64,000 nt of DNA, from positions 124,001 to 188,000 of the forward strand of contig JALOLR010000002.1 of assembly GCA_025455885.1 (NCBI GenBank). The letters run 5' to 3'. Shown piece after piece: positions 32,658 through 41,271 of this stretch (position 1 is the first letter of the stretch; every line of letters begins with the position of its first letter). This stretch comes from Acidimicrobiales bacterium (GTDB taxonomy: Bacteria > Actinomycetota > Acidimicrobiia > Acidimicrobiales > Acidimicrobilacustridaceae). The position numbers were made by a program, and so were the translations under genes. The notes under the pieces are model-generated. The model did no database searches, was not told the DNA's origin, and saw only the letters and a program-made list of their open reading frames with translations.

Positions 32658-33818
32658 ATGTTAGAAAACCTCTTCGTCGTGGATGCCGACAGCCACTGGT
32701 CCGAGACCGCCGATCTGTTCACCAGCCGTGCGCCCGCCTCGGTGAAGGACCGGGTCCCCCACGTCGAGGTCATCGACGGTCAGCCGTCGTGGGTGTTCGA
32801 CGGCCACCCCCTCGGCATCTACGCCGCCGGCGCGGTGATCGGCCGCGACGGCCACAAGCACAAGGCCATCGAGTCGCTGATGACCTGGGCCCCCGAGGAC
32901 GCCCACGCCGGCGCCTCCGACCCCGCGGAGCGGATCAAGGTCCTCGACGAGTTCGGCATCGACGCCCAGGTCATCTTCCCGAGCACCATCGGCCTCGGCG
33001 GCCAGGACCTCGGCATGATCGAGGACGAGGCCCTGAAGCGGCTCACCATCGAGATCTACAACGACCGCATGGCCGAGATCCAGGCCGAGTCGGACAACCG
33101 CCTCCTCCCCATGCCGCTCATGCCCGCCTGGAACGTCGAAGCCTGCGCCTACGAGGCGGCCCGGGTCGCCGGCCTCGGCGCCCGCGGCGTGAACATGACC
33201 TCGGACCCCCACGACCTCGGCGCCCCCGACCTCGCCAACCCGGCCTGGGACCCGTTCTGGGAGGTGTGCGCCGACCTGCAGCTCCCGGTGCACTTCCACA
33301 TCGGGGCCAGCGTGACCGGCATGACCTTCTACGGCCACTACCCCTGGCCGTCGCAGGCCGACGGCACCAAGCTCGCCATCGGCGGCACCCTGTTGTTCAT
33401 CGGCAACGCCCGGGTGGTCACCAACCTCATCCTGTCCCGCGTGTTCGACCGGTTCCCCAAGCTCCAGGCCGTGTCGGTCGAGAGCGGCGTCGGCTGGATC
33501 CCGTTCATCCTCGAGACGCTCGACTACGAGATGGGCGAGAACGCCCCCGACGAGCTCGAGAAGTTCGAGAAGCCGCCGTCGGAGTACTTCCGCACGAACA
33601 TGTACGCCACCTTCTGGTTCGAGAACAACCGCAACAAGCTCCCGGACCTCATCGACGCCGTCGGCGAGGACCGCATCCTGTTCGAGACCGACTTCCCGCA
33701 CCCGACCTGCCTCTACCCCGACCCGCTGCAGAGCGTCGAGGCCAAGATGGGCACCCTGGAACCGTCCGTCCAGGCCAAGATCATGGGCGAGAACAGCCGC
33801 CGGCTCTACCGGCTCTGA
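32658..33818 (+). CDS. Amidohydrolase family 2 protein
   Basis: A 386-residue TIM-barrel metal-dependent hydrolase or decarboxylase (ACMSD-like). The N-terminal VVDADSHWSE supplies the first metal ligands; LPVHFHIGASVTG, with the mid-barrel His, and RILFETDFPHPTCLYPD, with the catalytic Asp, follow near residues 215 and 345. Mycobacterial homologues are linked to aromatic or acyl degradation. ATG at 32658 is preferred, since VVDADSHW is normally near the N-terminus; an in-frame ATG at 32640 is possible. It is followed after 13 bases by MmsA. Confidence 0.88.
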   Translation: MLENLFVVDADSHWSETADLFTSRAPASVKDRVPHVEVIDGQPSWVFDGHPLGIYAAGAVIGRDGHKHKAIESLMTWAPEDAHAGASDPAERIKVLDEFGIDAQVIFPSTIGLGGQDLGMIEDEALKRLTIEIYNDRMAEIQAESDNRLLPMPLMPAWNVEACAYEAARVAGLGARGVNMTSDPHDLGAPDLANPAWDPFWEVCADLQLPVHFHIGASVTGMTFYGHYPWPSQADGTKLAIGGTLLFIGNARVVTNLILSRVFDRFPKLQAVSVESGVGWIPFILETLDYEMGENAPDELEKFEKPPSEYFRTNMYATFWFENNRNKLPDLIDAVGEDRILFETDFPHPTCLYPDPLQSVEAKMGTLEPSVQAKIMGENSRRLYRL

Positions 33819-33831
33819 GCCGACCCCGCCC

Positions 33832-35316
33832 ATGAGAGCCATCGGCCACTGGATCGACGGGCACCCCCGGCCGGGCCGTTCCGGGCGGTCGGGACCGGTG
33901 TTCGACCCCGCCACCGGGGAACAGACCGGCGAGGTGGCCCTCGCCTCGGCCGCCGAGGTCGACGAGGCCGTGAAGGTCGCCGCGGCGGCGGCCGCCGACT
34001 GGGGCGCGGCGTCGCTCAAGACCCGCGCCACGGTCATGTTCCGCTACCGCGAGCTGCTCGACCGCCACCGCGACGAGCTGGCCGCCATCGTGACCAGCGA
34101 GCACGGCAAGGTGCTCGACGACGCCGCCAGCGAGCTCGCCCGGGGCATCGAGAACGTCGAGTTCGCGTGCGGCCTCCCCCACCTCCTCCAGGGCGCGCTC
34201 AGCACCGAGGTGGCCGGCGGGGTCGACGTACAGACGGTGCTCGAGCCGCTCGGGGTGGTGGCCGGGATCACCCCGTTCAACTTCCCGGCGATGGTGCCGC
34301 TGTGGATGGCCGCCAACGCCATCGCGGCCGGCAACTCCTTCGTCCTCAAGCCCTCCGAGAAGGACCCGTCGGCGGCGCTGCGCCTGGCCGAACTGGCCGG
34401 CGAGGCCGGTCTGCCCGACGGCGTGCTCACCGTGGTGCAGGGCGACGCCGAGGCCGTCGAGGCGATCCTCGCCCACCCCGACGTCGCGGCCGTCTCCTTC
34501 GTCGGCAGCACGCCCGTGGCCCGCCACGTCCACGAGACCGGCACCGCCCACGGCAAGCGGGTCCAGGCCCTCGGCGGCGCCAAGAACCACATGGTCGTCC
34601 TCCCCGACGCCGACCTCGACGCCGCCGCCGACGCGGCCGTCAGCGCCGGCTACGGATCGGCCGGGGAACGGTGCATGGCCATCTCCGTGGTCGTCGCGGT
34701 CGGCCCGATCGCCGACGCCCTCGTCGAGGCCATCGCCGCCCGCATCCCCGACATCGTCGTCGGGCCGGGCGACGAGCCCGGTTCGATGATGGGACCGCTC
34801 GTCACCGCCGCTCACCGGGACCGGGTGCGCGACTACGTCGTCAACGCCCCCGGGGAGGGCGCCCGGGTGGTCGTCGACGGGTCGACGCCACCGCGCCAAC
34901 AGGGCTTCTTCCTGGGCTGCTCGCTCCTCGACGGGGTCGCGCCCGGCATGCGGGTCTACGACGACGAGATCTTCGGCCCGGTGCTCGGCGTGGTGCGGGC
35001 CGCGAACATCGACGAAGCCATCGCCCTCGTGAACGCCACCCCGTACGGCAACGGCGTCGCGCTGTTCACCTCCGACGGCGCGGCCGCTCGCCACTTCCAG
35101 CGCCGGGTCCACATCGGCATGGTCGGCATCAACGTCGCCATCCCCGTACCGGTCGCGTCCCACTCCTTCGGCGGGTGGAAGAGCTCGATCTTCGGCGACC
35201 ACGCCATCTACGGCCCCGACGGCCTGCGCTTCTACACCCGACCGAAGGTCGTCACCTCGCGCTGGCCGACCCCCGGCACGAGCACCATCGACCTCGGGTT
35301 CCCCCGCAACGACTGA
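33832..35316 (+). CDS. mmsA: CoA-acylating methylmalonate-semialdehyde dehydrogenase
   Basis: A 494-residue aldehyde dehydrogenase. VAGITPFNFPAMVPLWM near residue 142 and the catalytic Cys in YGSAGERCMAIS near residue 283 are MmsA hallmarks. LGGAKNHMVV replaces the usual general-base Glu motif of ALDH, as in all CoA-acylating MMSDH. It converts methylmalonate semialdehyde to propionyl-CoA and malonate semialdehyde to acetyl-CoA, using NAD and CoA, in valine or inositol breakdown. It probably shares a transcript with the amidohydrolase and converges on the DUF427 operon. Confidence 0.94.
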   Translation: MRAIGHWIDGHPRPGRSGRSGPVFDPATGEQTGEVALASAAEVDEAVKVAAAAAADWGAASLKTRATVMFRYRELLDRHRDELAAIVTSEHGKVLDDAASELARGIENVEFACGLPHLLQGALSTEVAGGVDVQTVLEPLGVVAGITPFNFPAMVPLWMAANAIAAGNSFVLKPSEKDPSAALRLAELAGEAGLPDGVLTVVQGDAEAVEAILAHPDVAAVSFVGSTPVARHVHETGTAHGKRVQALGGAKNHMVVLPDADLDAAADAAVSAGYGSAGERCMAISVVVAVGPIADALVEAIAARIPDIVVGPGDEPGSMMGPLVTAAHRDRVRDYVVNAPGEGARVVVDGSTPPRQQGFFLGCSLLDGVAPGMRVYDDEIFGPVLGVVRAANIDEAIALVNATPYGNGVALFTSDGAAARHFQRRVHIGMVGINVAIPVPVASHSFGGWKSSIFGDHAIYGPDGLRFYTRPKVVTSRWPTPGTSTIDLGFPRND

Positions 35317-35333
35317 GGTCCGCCACCGGAGCG

Positions 35334-36014
35334 TCAGCCGGCGCCCGGCATGTCGTGGGTGAGCTCCACCCGGTCGTCGTAGAAGCTCAGCATCCCCCGG
35401 ATGGCCTCGCTCTCGGGCAACGGGTCGTCGTAGCTCCACGCGACGTCGGCGACCGTCATCCCGTCGACCACCGCGCTCCAGTACGACGCCGTGCCCTTGT
35501 AGGGGCAGAACGAGGTGGTGGCGCTGCGAACCAGCACGTCGGTGCGCACCAGCTCGCGGGCGACGTAGAGGCGCGGCGGGAGCGCCGTCTCGTACACCCC
35601 CGTGGTCGACGTGGTGTCGACCAGGACCACGCCGCCCACCGCCACGCGCAGGTGCCGGGAGGTCCGGAGGCACTCGACGCGGTGGTAGGGGTTGCGGGCG
35701 TGCAGGAAGGTCTCCTCGTCCTCCTCGAACCAGGCGTCGGCCGCCTCCCACGCCACGGTCACGTGCCCGGGCGCCGCCGGCTCCTGTGTGGAGGCCAACC
35801 CGGTGACGTGGCCCTCGGGGAAGGCGTACACCGGAGGGCCACCGCCGCGGTGCACGAGGAGCACCTCCTCGCTGTCGACGACGGTGCGCCCGTCCACCAC
35901 CGCCCGCACGCGGCGCGGCAGCGGCTCGACGTACACCGTCCCGTCCGGGATCGGGGGCACGAACCGCCCGGCCCGGTGGGCGCTGAGCGGGCCCCGACCC
36001 GACGAGAGGCTCAC
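35334..36014 (-). CDS. DUF427 protein with two repeats
   Basis: A 226-residue protein made of two DUF427 beta domains. The first is RRVRAVVDGRTVVDSEEVLLVHRG split over two strands; the second is HLRVAVGGVVLVDTTSTTGVYE then SFCPYKGTASYWS, the most conserved DUF427 segment. The domain's function is not known. GTG at 36014 overlaps the upstream stop (GTGA), so it is coupled to the DUF427-thioesterase fusion. The very long frame that continues upstream in this phase is a shadow. Confidence 0.8.
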   Translation of the reverse strand: MSLSSGRGPLSAHRAGRFVPPIPDGTVYVEPLPRRVRAVVDGRTVVDSEEVLLVHRGGGPPVYAFPEGHVTGLASTQEPAAPGHVTVAWEAADAWFEEDEETFLHARNPYHRVECLRTSRHLRVAVGGVVLVDTTSTTGVYETALPPRLYVARELVRTDVLVRSATTSFCPYKGTASYWSAVVDGMTVADVAWSYDDPLPESEAIRGMLSFYDDRVELTHDMPGAG

Positions 36015-37345
36015 AGCGCCGTGCGGTGGTCGACCGTGCCGGCGTGGGTCATCGCCCGGACCATGGCGTCGACCGAGAACGAGGCGACCAGACGGCCGTC
36101 GAGGTCGTACACCCGGCACTCCGAACGGGTCATGCCGTCGCCGGCGAACGTGGACAGGTGGCGGTAGCGCATCCACCGGTCGGCGTGGACGTCGGCGTGC
36201 ACGGACAACGCGATGGCGTTGATGGCGGTGGACACGGTGCGGTGGGCCTGGTGCTGGTTCACCTCGGCGTGGGGTCGCATGGCGGCGGCGATCGAGAGGT
36301 GCCCGGTGAACTGGGCGAGCAGACCGGCGTGGAGCGCCCGGTCGTCGGGGACTTCCCGGAACTTCACCCACGCGTCGATCTCGGGTGGTCCGACCGGCGC
36401 GTCGGGGGAGCCGTCGTAGGCGTCGTCGACGATGCGCAGCGCCCGACCGGTGACGGACATGTCGTAGGGAGGGCTCTCGTACGGGCCGGCGGCATCGGGT
36501 CCCGGATCCTCGTGGCGGATGAGGTCGGGGGCGGTCTCGTCGAGCAGCAGCGTCCCGGCCGCGCACGTGCGGCCCCCCTGGGTCACCCGCACCCCGACCG
36601 CGGTGAAGGTGCGGCCGTGGGTGATCTCGTCGAGCTCGAACTCCAGGGGGCGGCGGGCGTCGCCGGGGCGGGTGAACACCATGTGGGCCGACACCACCCG
36701 GCGGCCGCCGCTGTGCCGGGCGGCGGCGACCATCGCCTGGCCGAGCATCTGGCTGCCCTCGACGACCGGGCGGAACGCGTCGAAGCGGCCCGAGCCCAGC
36801 CAGCGCCGGTCCCCGTCGTGGTGCACGTCGAGGATCTCGACCAGGTCGACGGCGTCCCCCCAGTTCGGGAAGCCGAGGGTCACGACGCCCCGGGGGTCCT
36901 CGGTGTCCCAGTCGTCGACCAGCTCGACGCGCACCCGGTCGTGGTCGAACGACACGAGCCCGGCCAGCGCGACGGCTGCAGCCGACGGCTCGTCGACGCC
37001 CCACGCCACATCGCTGCCGTCGGTCCGGGGCGGCGCCTCCGCAGCCCACCCTCGTGCCGACTGACCGGCCTGGCCCGGGGCGATCGTGCCGGCCAGGCTC
37101 CACAGCCGGGCCTCGCCCTTGACCGGACAGCTCACCCGCCGACCCTCGTCGACGAGCAGGTCCGCCCGTACGTCCCCGGCCGGGAACCACAGCGTGGGCT
37201 CGACGCCGTCCTCCTCCACCCGCACGGTCGCCGTCGACTCGGCGACGAGGGTGTCCCCCCACCAGGCCCGGGCTCGCAGCGCCTGGTCGACGACGACGAG
37301 GCGGCGCGCTCCCTCGGCGGTCTCAGCGGGGGACGCAGGCTCCAC
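36011..37345 (-). CDS. DUF427 domain fused to a TesB-like acyl-CoA thioesterase
   Basis: A 444-residue fusion. Residues 1-140 form a DUF427 domain (LRARAWWGDTLVAESTATVR, CPVKGEARLWSLAG). Residues 165-444 form a double-hotdog TesB-like thioesterase: GSQMLGQAMVAAARHSGGRR, VVSAHMVFTRPGD, and a late LSTFAGDGMTRSECRVYDLD. Its product would be free acid and CoA. Start is uncertain: GTG at 37345 is used because it precedes the DUF427 domain; GTG at 37441 is an alternative. It is the first gene of a two-gene operon with a second DUF427 protein. Confidence 0.78.
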   Translation of the reverse strand: MEPASPAETAEGARRLVVVDQALRARAWWGDTLVAESTATVRVEEDGVEPTLWFPAGDVRADLLVDEGRRVSCPVKGEARLWSLAGTIAPGQAGQSARGWAAEAPPRTDGSDVAWGVDEPSAAAVALAGLVSFDHDRVRVELVDDWDTEDPRGVVTLGFPNWGDAVDLVEILDVHHDGDRRWLGSGRFDAFRPVVEGSQMLGQAMVAAARHSGGRRVVSAHMVFTRPGDARRPLEFELDEITHGRTFTAVGVRVTQGGRTCAAGTLLLDETAPDLIRHEDPGPDAAGPYESPPYDMSVTGRALRIVDDAYDGSPDAPVGPPEIDAWVKFREVPDDRALHAGLLAQFTGHLSIAAAMRPHAEVNQHQAHRTVSTAINAIALSVHADVHADRWMRYRHLSTFAGDGMTRSECRVYDLDGRLVASFSVDAMVRAMTHAGTVDHRTAL

Positions 37346-37532
37346 AGCGCGGGGAACGTAGCACCCGCCACGCGACGCCTGACGGAGCGCCTGTCGACGG
37401 TCGCCGTCTGCCGGCGGGGCGCAGGCCGCCCGTTCATCCACTGTGGGCGATGACGGACCTCACCGGAGATGGTGGAGTCGGCATCTCGCCCGGGGACCGA
37501 CTCCGCGCAACCGCTCCCCCTCGGAGGACTCT

Positions 37533-37745
37533 GTGTTCGCACTCTCCAGCGCCGGGTGGATCAGTCTCGGCATCCTCGGACTGATCATCTGGGTCGCGCT
37601 CGCGTTCTGGCCGGCGCGTGTCGCCGGCCGCAAGGGCCACAGCTTCATCGGCTACTTCATCCTGAGCCTCTTCTTCTTCCCGCTGGCCCTGATCATGGCC
37701 TACGTCGTGAAGGACCGGGCCGGCCTGTCGGTCCGGTCCGTCTGA
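37533..37745 (+). CDS. Small two-helix membrane protein
   Basis: A 70-residue protein with two transmembrane helices, WISLGILGLIIWVALAFWPA and GYFILSLFFFPLALIMAYVV, joined by a basic loop with RVAGRKGHS. It resembles short actinobacterial proteins with a similar hairpin layout, of unknown function. GTG at 37533 is supported by TCGGAGGA five bases ahead. It precedes the LURP-one gene by 11 bases and is probably in its operon. Confidence 0.75.
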   Translation: MFALSSAGWISLGILGLIIWVALAFWPARVAGRKGHSFIGYFILSLFFFPLALIMAYVVKDRAGLSVRSV

Positions 37746-37756
37746 GGAGGTCGGTC

Positions 37757-38269
37757 ATGGGTCTTCGAGATCGACGCGGCGGTGGCGGCGGTGGGCACCA
37801 CCGCTTCCAGATGCGCACCAAGGTGATGTCGATCGGCGACGACTCGTGGATCGAGGACGAGAACGGATCGAGGATCTACAAGGCCAACGGCAAGGCCCTC
37901 CACCTCCGCAAGAAGTTCATCCTCGAGGACGCGAACGGCAACGACCTCGCCGAGATTCAGGAGCGTGTCCTGAGCGTCCGCGACAAGATGGTCATCGAGC
38001 GCGACTCTGGCAGCGCCACAGTGCACAAGGCGCTCATCGGGATCCGCGAGCGGTACCAGATCGACGTCGACGGAGGACCGGACCTGAAGGCCCACGGGAA
38101 CTTCGTGGACCACGAGTACGAGATCGAACGCGACGGCGACACGGTGGCCACCGTCTCCAAGCGATGGTTCCGCGTCCGCGACACCTACGGGATCGAGATC
38201 GCCGACGGCGAGGACGACGTGTTGCTGCTGGCCGTCGCCGTCTGCATCGACGCCATGGCGCACGACTGA
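37757..38269 (+). CDS. LURP-one-related (tubby-like barrel) protein
   Basis: A 170-residue beta-rich protein. The repeating strand pattern YKANGKALHLRKKFILEDAN, MVIERDSGSATVHKAL, then VATVSKRWFRVRDTYGIEI matches the LURP-one/YxjI family, a tubby-like barrel that probably binds phospholipid or another membrane ligand. ATG at 37757 follows GAGGAGG. The N-terminal Gly-rich stretch is a short leader segment, not a signal peptide. A strong hairpin follows the gene. Confidence 0.85.
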   Translation: MGLRDRRGGGGGGHHRFQMRTKVMSIGDDSWIEDENGSRIYKANGKALHLRKKFILEDANGNDLAEIQERVLSVRDKMVIERDSGSATVHKALIGIRERYQIDVDGGPDLKAHGNFVDHEYEIERDGDTVATVSKRWFRVRDTYGIEIADGEDDVLLLAVAVCIDAMAHD

Positions 38270-38292
38270 TCCCCGAGGGAGCCGGAGCATCC

Positions 38293-38324
38293 GTCTCGTG
38301 CCGGCACCGATGCCGGTGTGAGAC
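38293..38324 (+). terminator. Hairpin after the LURP-one gene
   Basis: A 14-bp stem, GTCTCGTGCCGGCA against TGCCGGTGTGAGAC with a 4-base CCGA loop, closes completely in the + strand RNA because the three differing positions are G-U pairs. It lies 23 bases after the stop and is followed by a short CTT run. Confidence 0.65.
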
Positions 38325-38338
38325 GACCTTCTCGAAGA

Positions 38339-38376
38339 CTCGGGCCGGCGAGGCCGGCTCGCCCGGCCGGCCCGAG
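38339..38376. terminator. GC-rich hairpin before the DM13 gene end
   Basis: CTCGGGCCGG pairs with CCGGCCCGAG across an 18-base GC-rich loop. It lies 7 bases from the stop of the convergent DM13 gene, so it could end transcription in both directions. Confidence 0.5.
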
Positions 38377-38383
38377 CGAACGG

Positions 38384-39109
38384 TCAGCCGGTGGCGGTGG
38401 GGGCTTCACCGAAGCTCGAGGAGAACCGCTCGCACCAGATCACGACCGATCGGATGGTGGTGAGGTCGAGGTCGGCGGGGATCTCGTAGTTCTGGCTCCC
38501 GATGTTGCCCTTCAGCCGGCCCAGCTCGACGAGCTCGTCGTAGTCGCCGCTGCCCACCTCGGCGGTGGACAGCACGACCCGCAGGTCCGGGCCGTTGTCG
38601 GTGTCGAGGTTCTCGATGCGCAGGACGCGCGATCCGTCGGGCTGCACGACGACGAAGGCGTCGCCCGAGGTGGGATGGTCGACGCTGACGAACGCGCCTG
38701 CGGTGACGGCGACAGGAGCGCCGAGCCGCTGAGCCTCGACGAGAGCGGCCTCGTACGGGTCGGTCGGCAACGGTGGCGCCGGCGGCACGACCGGGTCCCC
38801 GGCCGGCGGCTCCGCGGGGACATCGGCCGGGGTCGCCTCGACGACGGGGGGCTCGCCCGCCACGACGAGACCGGGGAGCGCCTCGTCGACCTTGTCGTCG
38901 ATGAAGAGCTTCTGCGGCTGGAACACGACGAGGACGAACGCGGCGGCTACGGCGAACACCACGGTGGCGGCCCCCGCCAGGGCCCAGCGCCGCCGACGTC
39001 GGCGGCGGCTCGCGTCTGTCCCGCCGTCGTCCGAGGGCGGGATCGCGGGATACGGCGGGTCGGAGCTGTCGGGGGGGGATGGGGTGTCTGATGCGGAGGT
39101 CGTGGTCAT
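38384..39109 (-). CDS. DM13-domain membrane-anchored protein
   Basis: A 241-residue protein with a Pro/Ser-rich cytoplasmic N-terminus, a run of Arg residues, one transmembrane helix (WALAGAATVVFAVAAAFVLV) and an external DM13 domain. The DM13 pattern is HPTSGDAFVVVQPDGSRVLR, NGPDLRVVLS, and KGNIGSQNYEIPADLDL towards the end, with the conserved Cys in VVIWCERFS. DM13 domains have been proposed to be redox or heme related. ATG at 39109 is used. It is divergent from a two-component system, 111 bases away, and may be its target. Confidence 0.85.
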   Translation of the reverse strand: MTTTSASDTPSPPDSSDPPYPAIPPSDDGGTDASRRRRRRRWALAGAATVVFAVAAAFVLVVFQPQKLFIDDKVDEALPGLVVAGEPPVVEATPADVPAEPPAGDPVVPPAPPLPTDPYEAALVEAQRLGAPVAVTAGAFVSVDHPTSGDAFVVVQPDGSRVLRIENLDTDNGPDLRVVLSTAEVGSGDYDELVELGRLKGNIGSQNYEIPADLDLTTIRSVVIWCERFSSSFGEAPTATG

Positions 39110-39220
39110 GGACTCACCATGCCGGGCCGATCTCTCGCGCGGCCCACGGACTCCGCAACGATGTCGAAACTCCGGGTTCCGCCCGCCACCGTGGAACCCG
39201 CCGGGCCTACGGTGGCGCTC

Positions 39221-39946
39221 GTGGACAAGTCCCCCAACGCCGGCACGGTGCTCGTCGTCGACGACGAGCCGACGGTCCGCGACGTGGTGGCGGAGTATCT
39301 GCGCCGGGAGGGCTACGAGGTGCACGCCCTCGGCGACGGATCCGCGGCGACCGATTGGCTGGCGGTCAACACGCCGGATCTCGTCGTCCTCGACGTGATG
39401 CTGCCCGGCACCGACGGCCTCACGGTGCTGAAGGAGCTCCGCCGCGGCAGCGACGTCCCCGTGATCCTGCTCACCGCCCGGGTGGAGGAGGTCGACCGCA
39501 TCCTCGGCCTCGAGCTCGGTGCCGACGACTACGTCGTCAAGCCCTTCTCCCCCCGTGAGGTCGCAGCCCGGGTGCGCTCCGTGCTGCGCCGCACCCAGCC
39601 CGTCGCCGCACCCGTCGGGGGCGGAGGGACGGTCGGCGAGGAGCCCGTGCTCGACTTCGGTGCGTTGCGCATCGACCGGCTCGCTCGCGAGGTCGAGGTG
39701 GACGACCGCCTCGTGACGCTCACCCCGAAGGAGTTCGACCTCCTCGAGCACCTCGCCTCCTCTCCCCGCCAGGTCTTCTCCCGTCGCCAGCTCCTGACCT
39801 CGGTGTGGGACTCCTCCCCCGACTACCAGGACCCGGCCACCGTCACCGTGCACGTCGGCCGGTTGCGCCAGAAGCTCGAGGCCGACGCCGACGAGCCCCG
39901 CTGGATCGTCACCGTGTGGGGCGTCGGCTACCGGTTCGAGCCATGA
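39221..39946 (+). CDS. OmpR/PhoB-family response regulator
   Basis: A 241-residue regulator. The receiver domain has the acidic pair VVDDEP, the phosphoacceptor Asp in LVVLDVMLPG (residue 58), Thr in ILLTAR and Lys in YVVKPFSPRE. The C-terminal winged helix has TPKEFDLLEHLAS and TVTVHVGRLRQKLE. The start is uncertain: GTG at 39221 gives the usual 10-residue lead; ATGs at 39119 and 39161 are in frame. Its stop overlaps the kinase ATG (ATGA). The sensor's ligand is unknown, but the divergent DM13 gene is a likely target. Confidence 0.92.
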   Translation: MDKSPNAGTVLVVDDEPTVRDVVAEYLRREGYEVHALGDGSAATDWLAVNTPDLVVLDVMLPGTDGLTVLKELRRGSDVPVILLTARVEEVDRILGLELGADDYVVKPFSPREVAARVRSVLRRTQPVAAPVGGGGTVGEEPVLDFGALRIDRLAREVEVDDRLVTLTPKEFDLLEHLASSPRQVFSRRQLLTSVWDSSPDYQDPATVTVHVGRLRQKLEADADEPRWIVTVWGVGYRFEP

Positions 39947-41163
39947 GCGCGCTCCTCGGGGCGGCGGCGTGGAACGAACAGATCGCCGACTACCCGGGCC
40001 GGGCGCTCGTCGCCTCCACCGCCCTCCTGGCCGTGGTGGTCGCCGCCGGGCTGGCGGTCCGAGCCATGAACCGTCGGACCCGGTCGCTCCGCGCCCAGCT
40101 GCTGACGATCACCCTCGCCGGCCTCGCCCTCGGCACCCTGGCGGCGTTCGCCCTCGCCTACGTCATGGTGCTCGACAGCAGCGACCTGGCCACCGTCGTG
40201 TCCGTGCTGATCATCACCTCGGTCTTCGCCACGGGGCTCGTGCTCGTCGCCACCACGCCGCTCAGCCGCGACGTGCGCCATCTCGAGGACGTCGTCGGGC
40301 GCATCGAACACGGCGACCGCGAGGCCCGGGCCCTCCTCGACCGCGCCGACGAGCTGGGGCACGTGGGTCGGGCGGTCGACCAGCTCAACGCCCGCCTCGG
40401 CGAGCTCGAGGCGACCCGCACCGCACTCGAAGAAGAGCGCAACCTCGTGCTGTCGAACATCAGCCACGACCTGCGCACCCCCCTGGCCGCGCTGCGGGCG
40501 GCCATCGAGGCGCTGGCCGACGGCGTCGTCGACGACACCCCTCGCTACTACCGCTCGATGCAGCGCGACGTCGAGGCGCTCACCGTCCTCGTCGACGACC
40601 TCTTCCTGTTGGTCCGGGTGGAGAGCGGCCGCCTCGACCTCGCCGTCGAGTCGATCGACCTGGCCGAGATCGCCGACGAGGCCCTGGAAGCCCTGGCTCC
40701 CACCGCCGCCGCAGGCGGCATCGACCTGACGCTGCTCACCACCGGCCGCGTGGGGACCACCGGGGACCCGAGTGCGCTGGGGCGCGTCGTACGCAACCTG
40801 CTCGACAACGCCATCCGCCATGCCCCGCCGGGATCGAACGTGGAGGTCTCGGTGGGCGCCGATCCGGCCGGGCCGTGGGTGCGGGTCGTCGACGCCGGGC
40901 CGGGGTTCCCGCCCGGCTTCGAGGATGCCGCCTTCGACCGGTTCACCCGCGCCGACGCCAGCCGGACCCGCGACACGGGCGGTGCGGGGCTGGGCCTGGC
41001 CATCGCCCGAGGCCTGGTCGAGGCCCACGGCGGCGAGGTCTGGGTGGAACCGCCCCCGGGCGGACGAGTCGCCTTCCGGCTCCCGCCGGAGCCGCTCGAA
41101 CCCCCCGGACCCGAGGCCGACCGGCACCCGTCGTCGACGGAGCGTCACCTCGCGGTGGACTGA
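39943..41163 (+). CDS. Sensor histidine kinase
   Basis: A 406-residue membrane kinase. Three hydrophobic segments (near residues 20-40, 52-80, 85-105) are followed by a HAMP-like region, the phosphoacceptor His in ISHDLRTPLAALRAAIE (residue 175) and the ATP-binding N, G1 and G2 boxes NLLDNAIRHAP, VVDAGPGFPP and GGAGLGLAIARGL. The periplasmic loops are short, so it may sense a membrane signal. Its ATG overlaps the response regulator stop, so the pair is co-expressed. Confidence 0.93.
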   Translation: MSALLGAAAWNEQIADYPGRALVASTALLAVVVAAGLAVRAMNRRTRSLRAQLLTITLAGLALGTLAAFALAYVMVLDSSDLATVVSVLIITSVFATGLVLVATTPLSRDVRHLEDVVGRIEHGDREARALLDRADELGHVGRAVDQLNARLGELEATRTALEEERNLVLSNISHDLRTPLAALRAAIEALADGVVDDTPRYYRSMQRDVEALTVLVDDLFLLVRVESGRLDLAVESIDLAEIADEALEALAPTAAAGGIDLTLLTTGRVGTTGDPSALGRVVRNLLDNAIRHAPPGSNVEVSVGADPAGPWVRVVDAGPGFPPGFEDAAFDRFTRADASRTRDTGGAGLGLAIARGLVEAHGGEVWVEPPPGGRVAFRLPPEPLEPPGPEADRHPSSTERHLAVD

Positions 41164-41271
41164 CCCGGGCTCGGCGGATGAGCCGCCGTCCCGTGTGCGA
41201 CTGCCGCCCGTCCGCTCGTCCGTGCAGACGAACGATGATGCGCTTGGGGCTGGCCGAGCGGCCGGCGGGCG

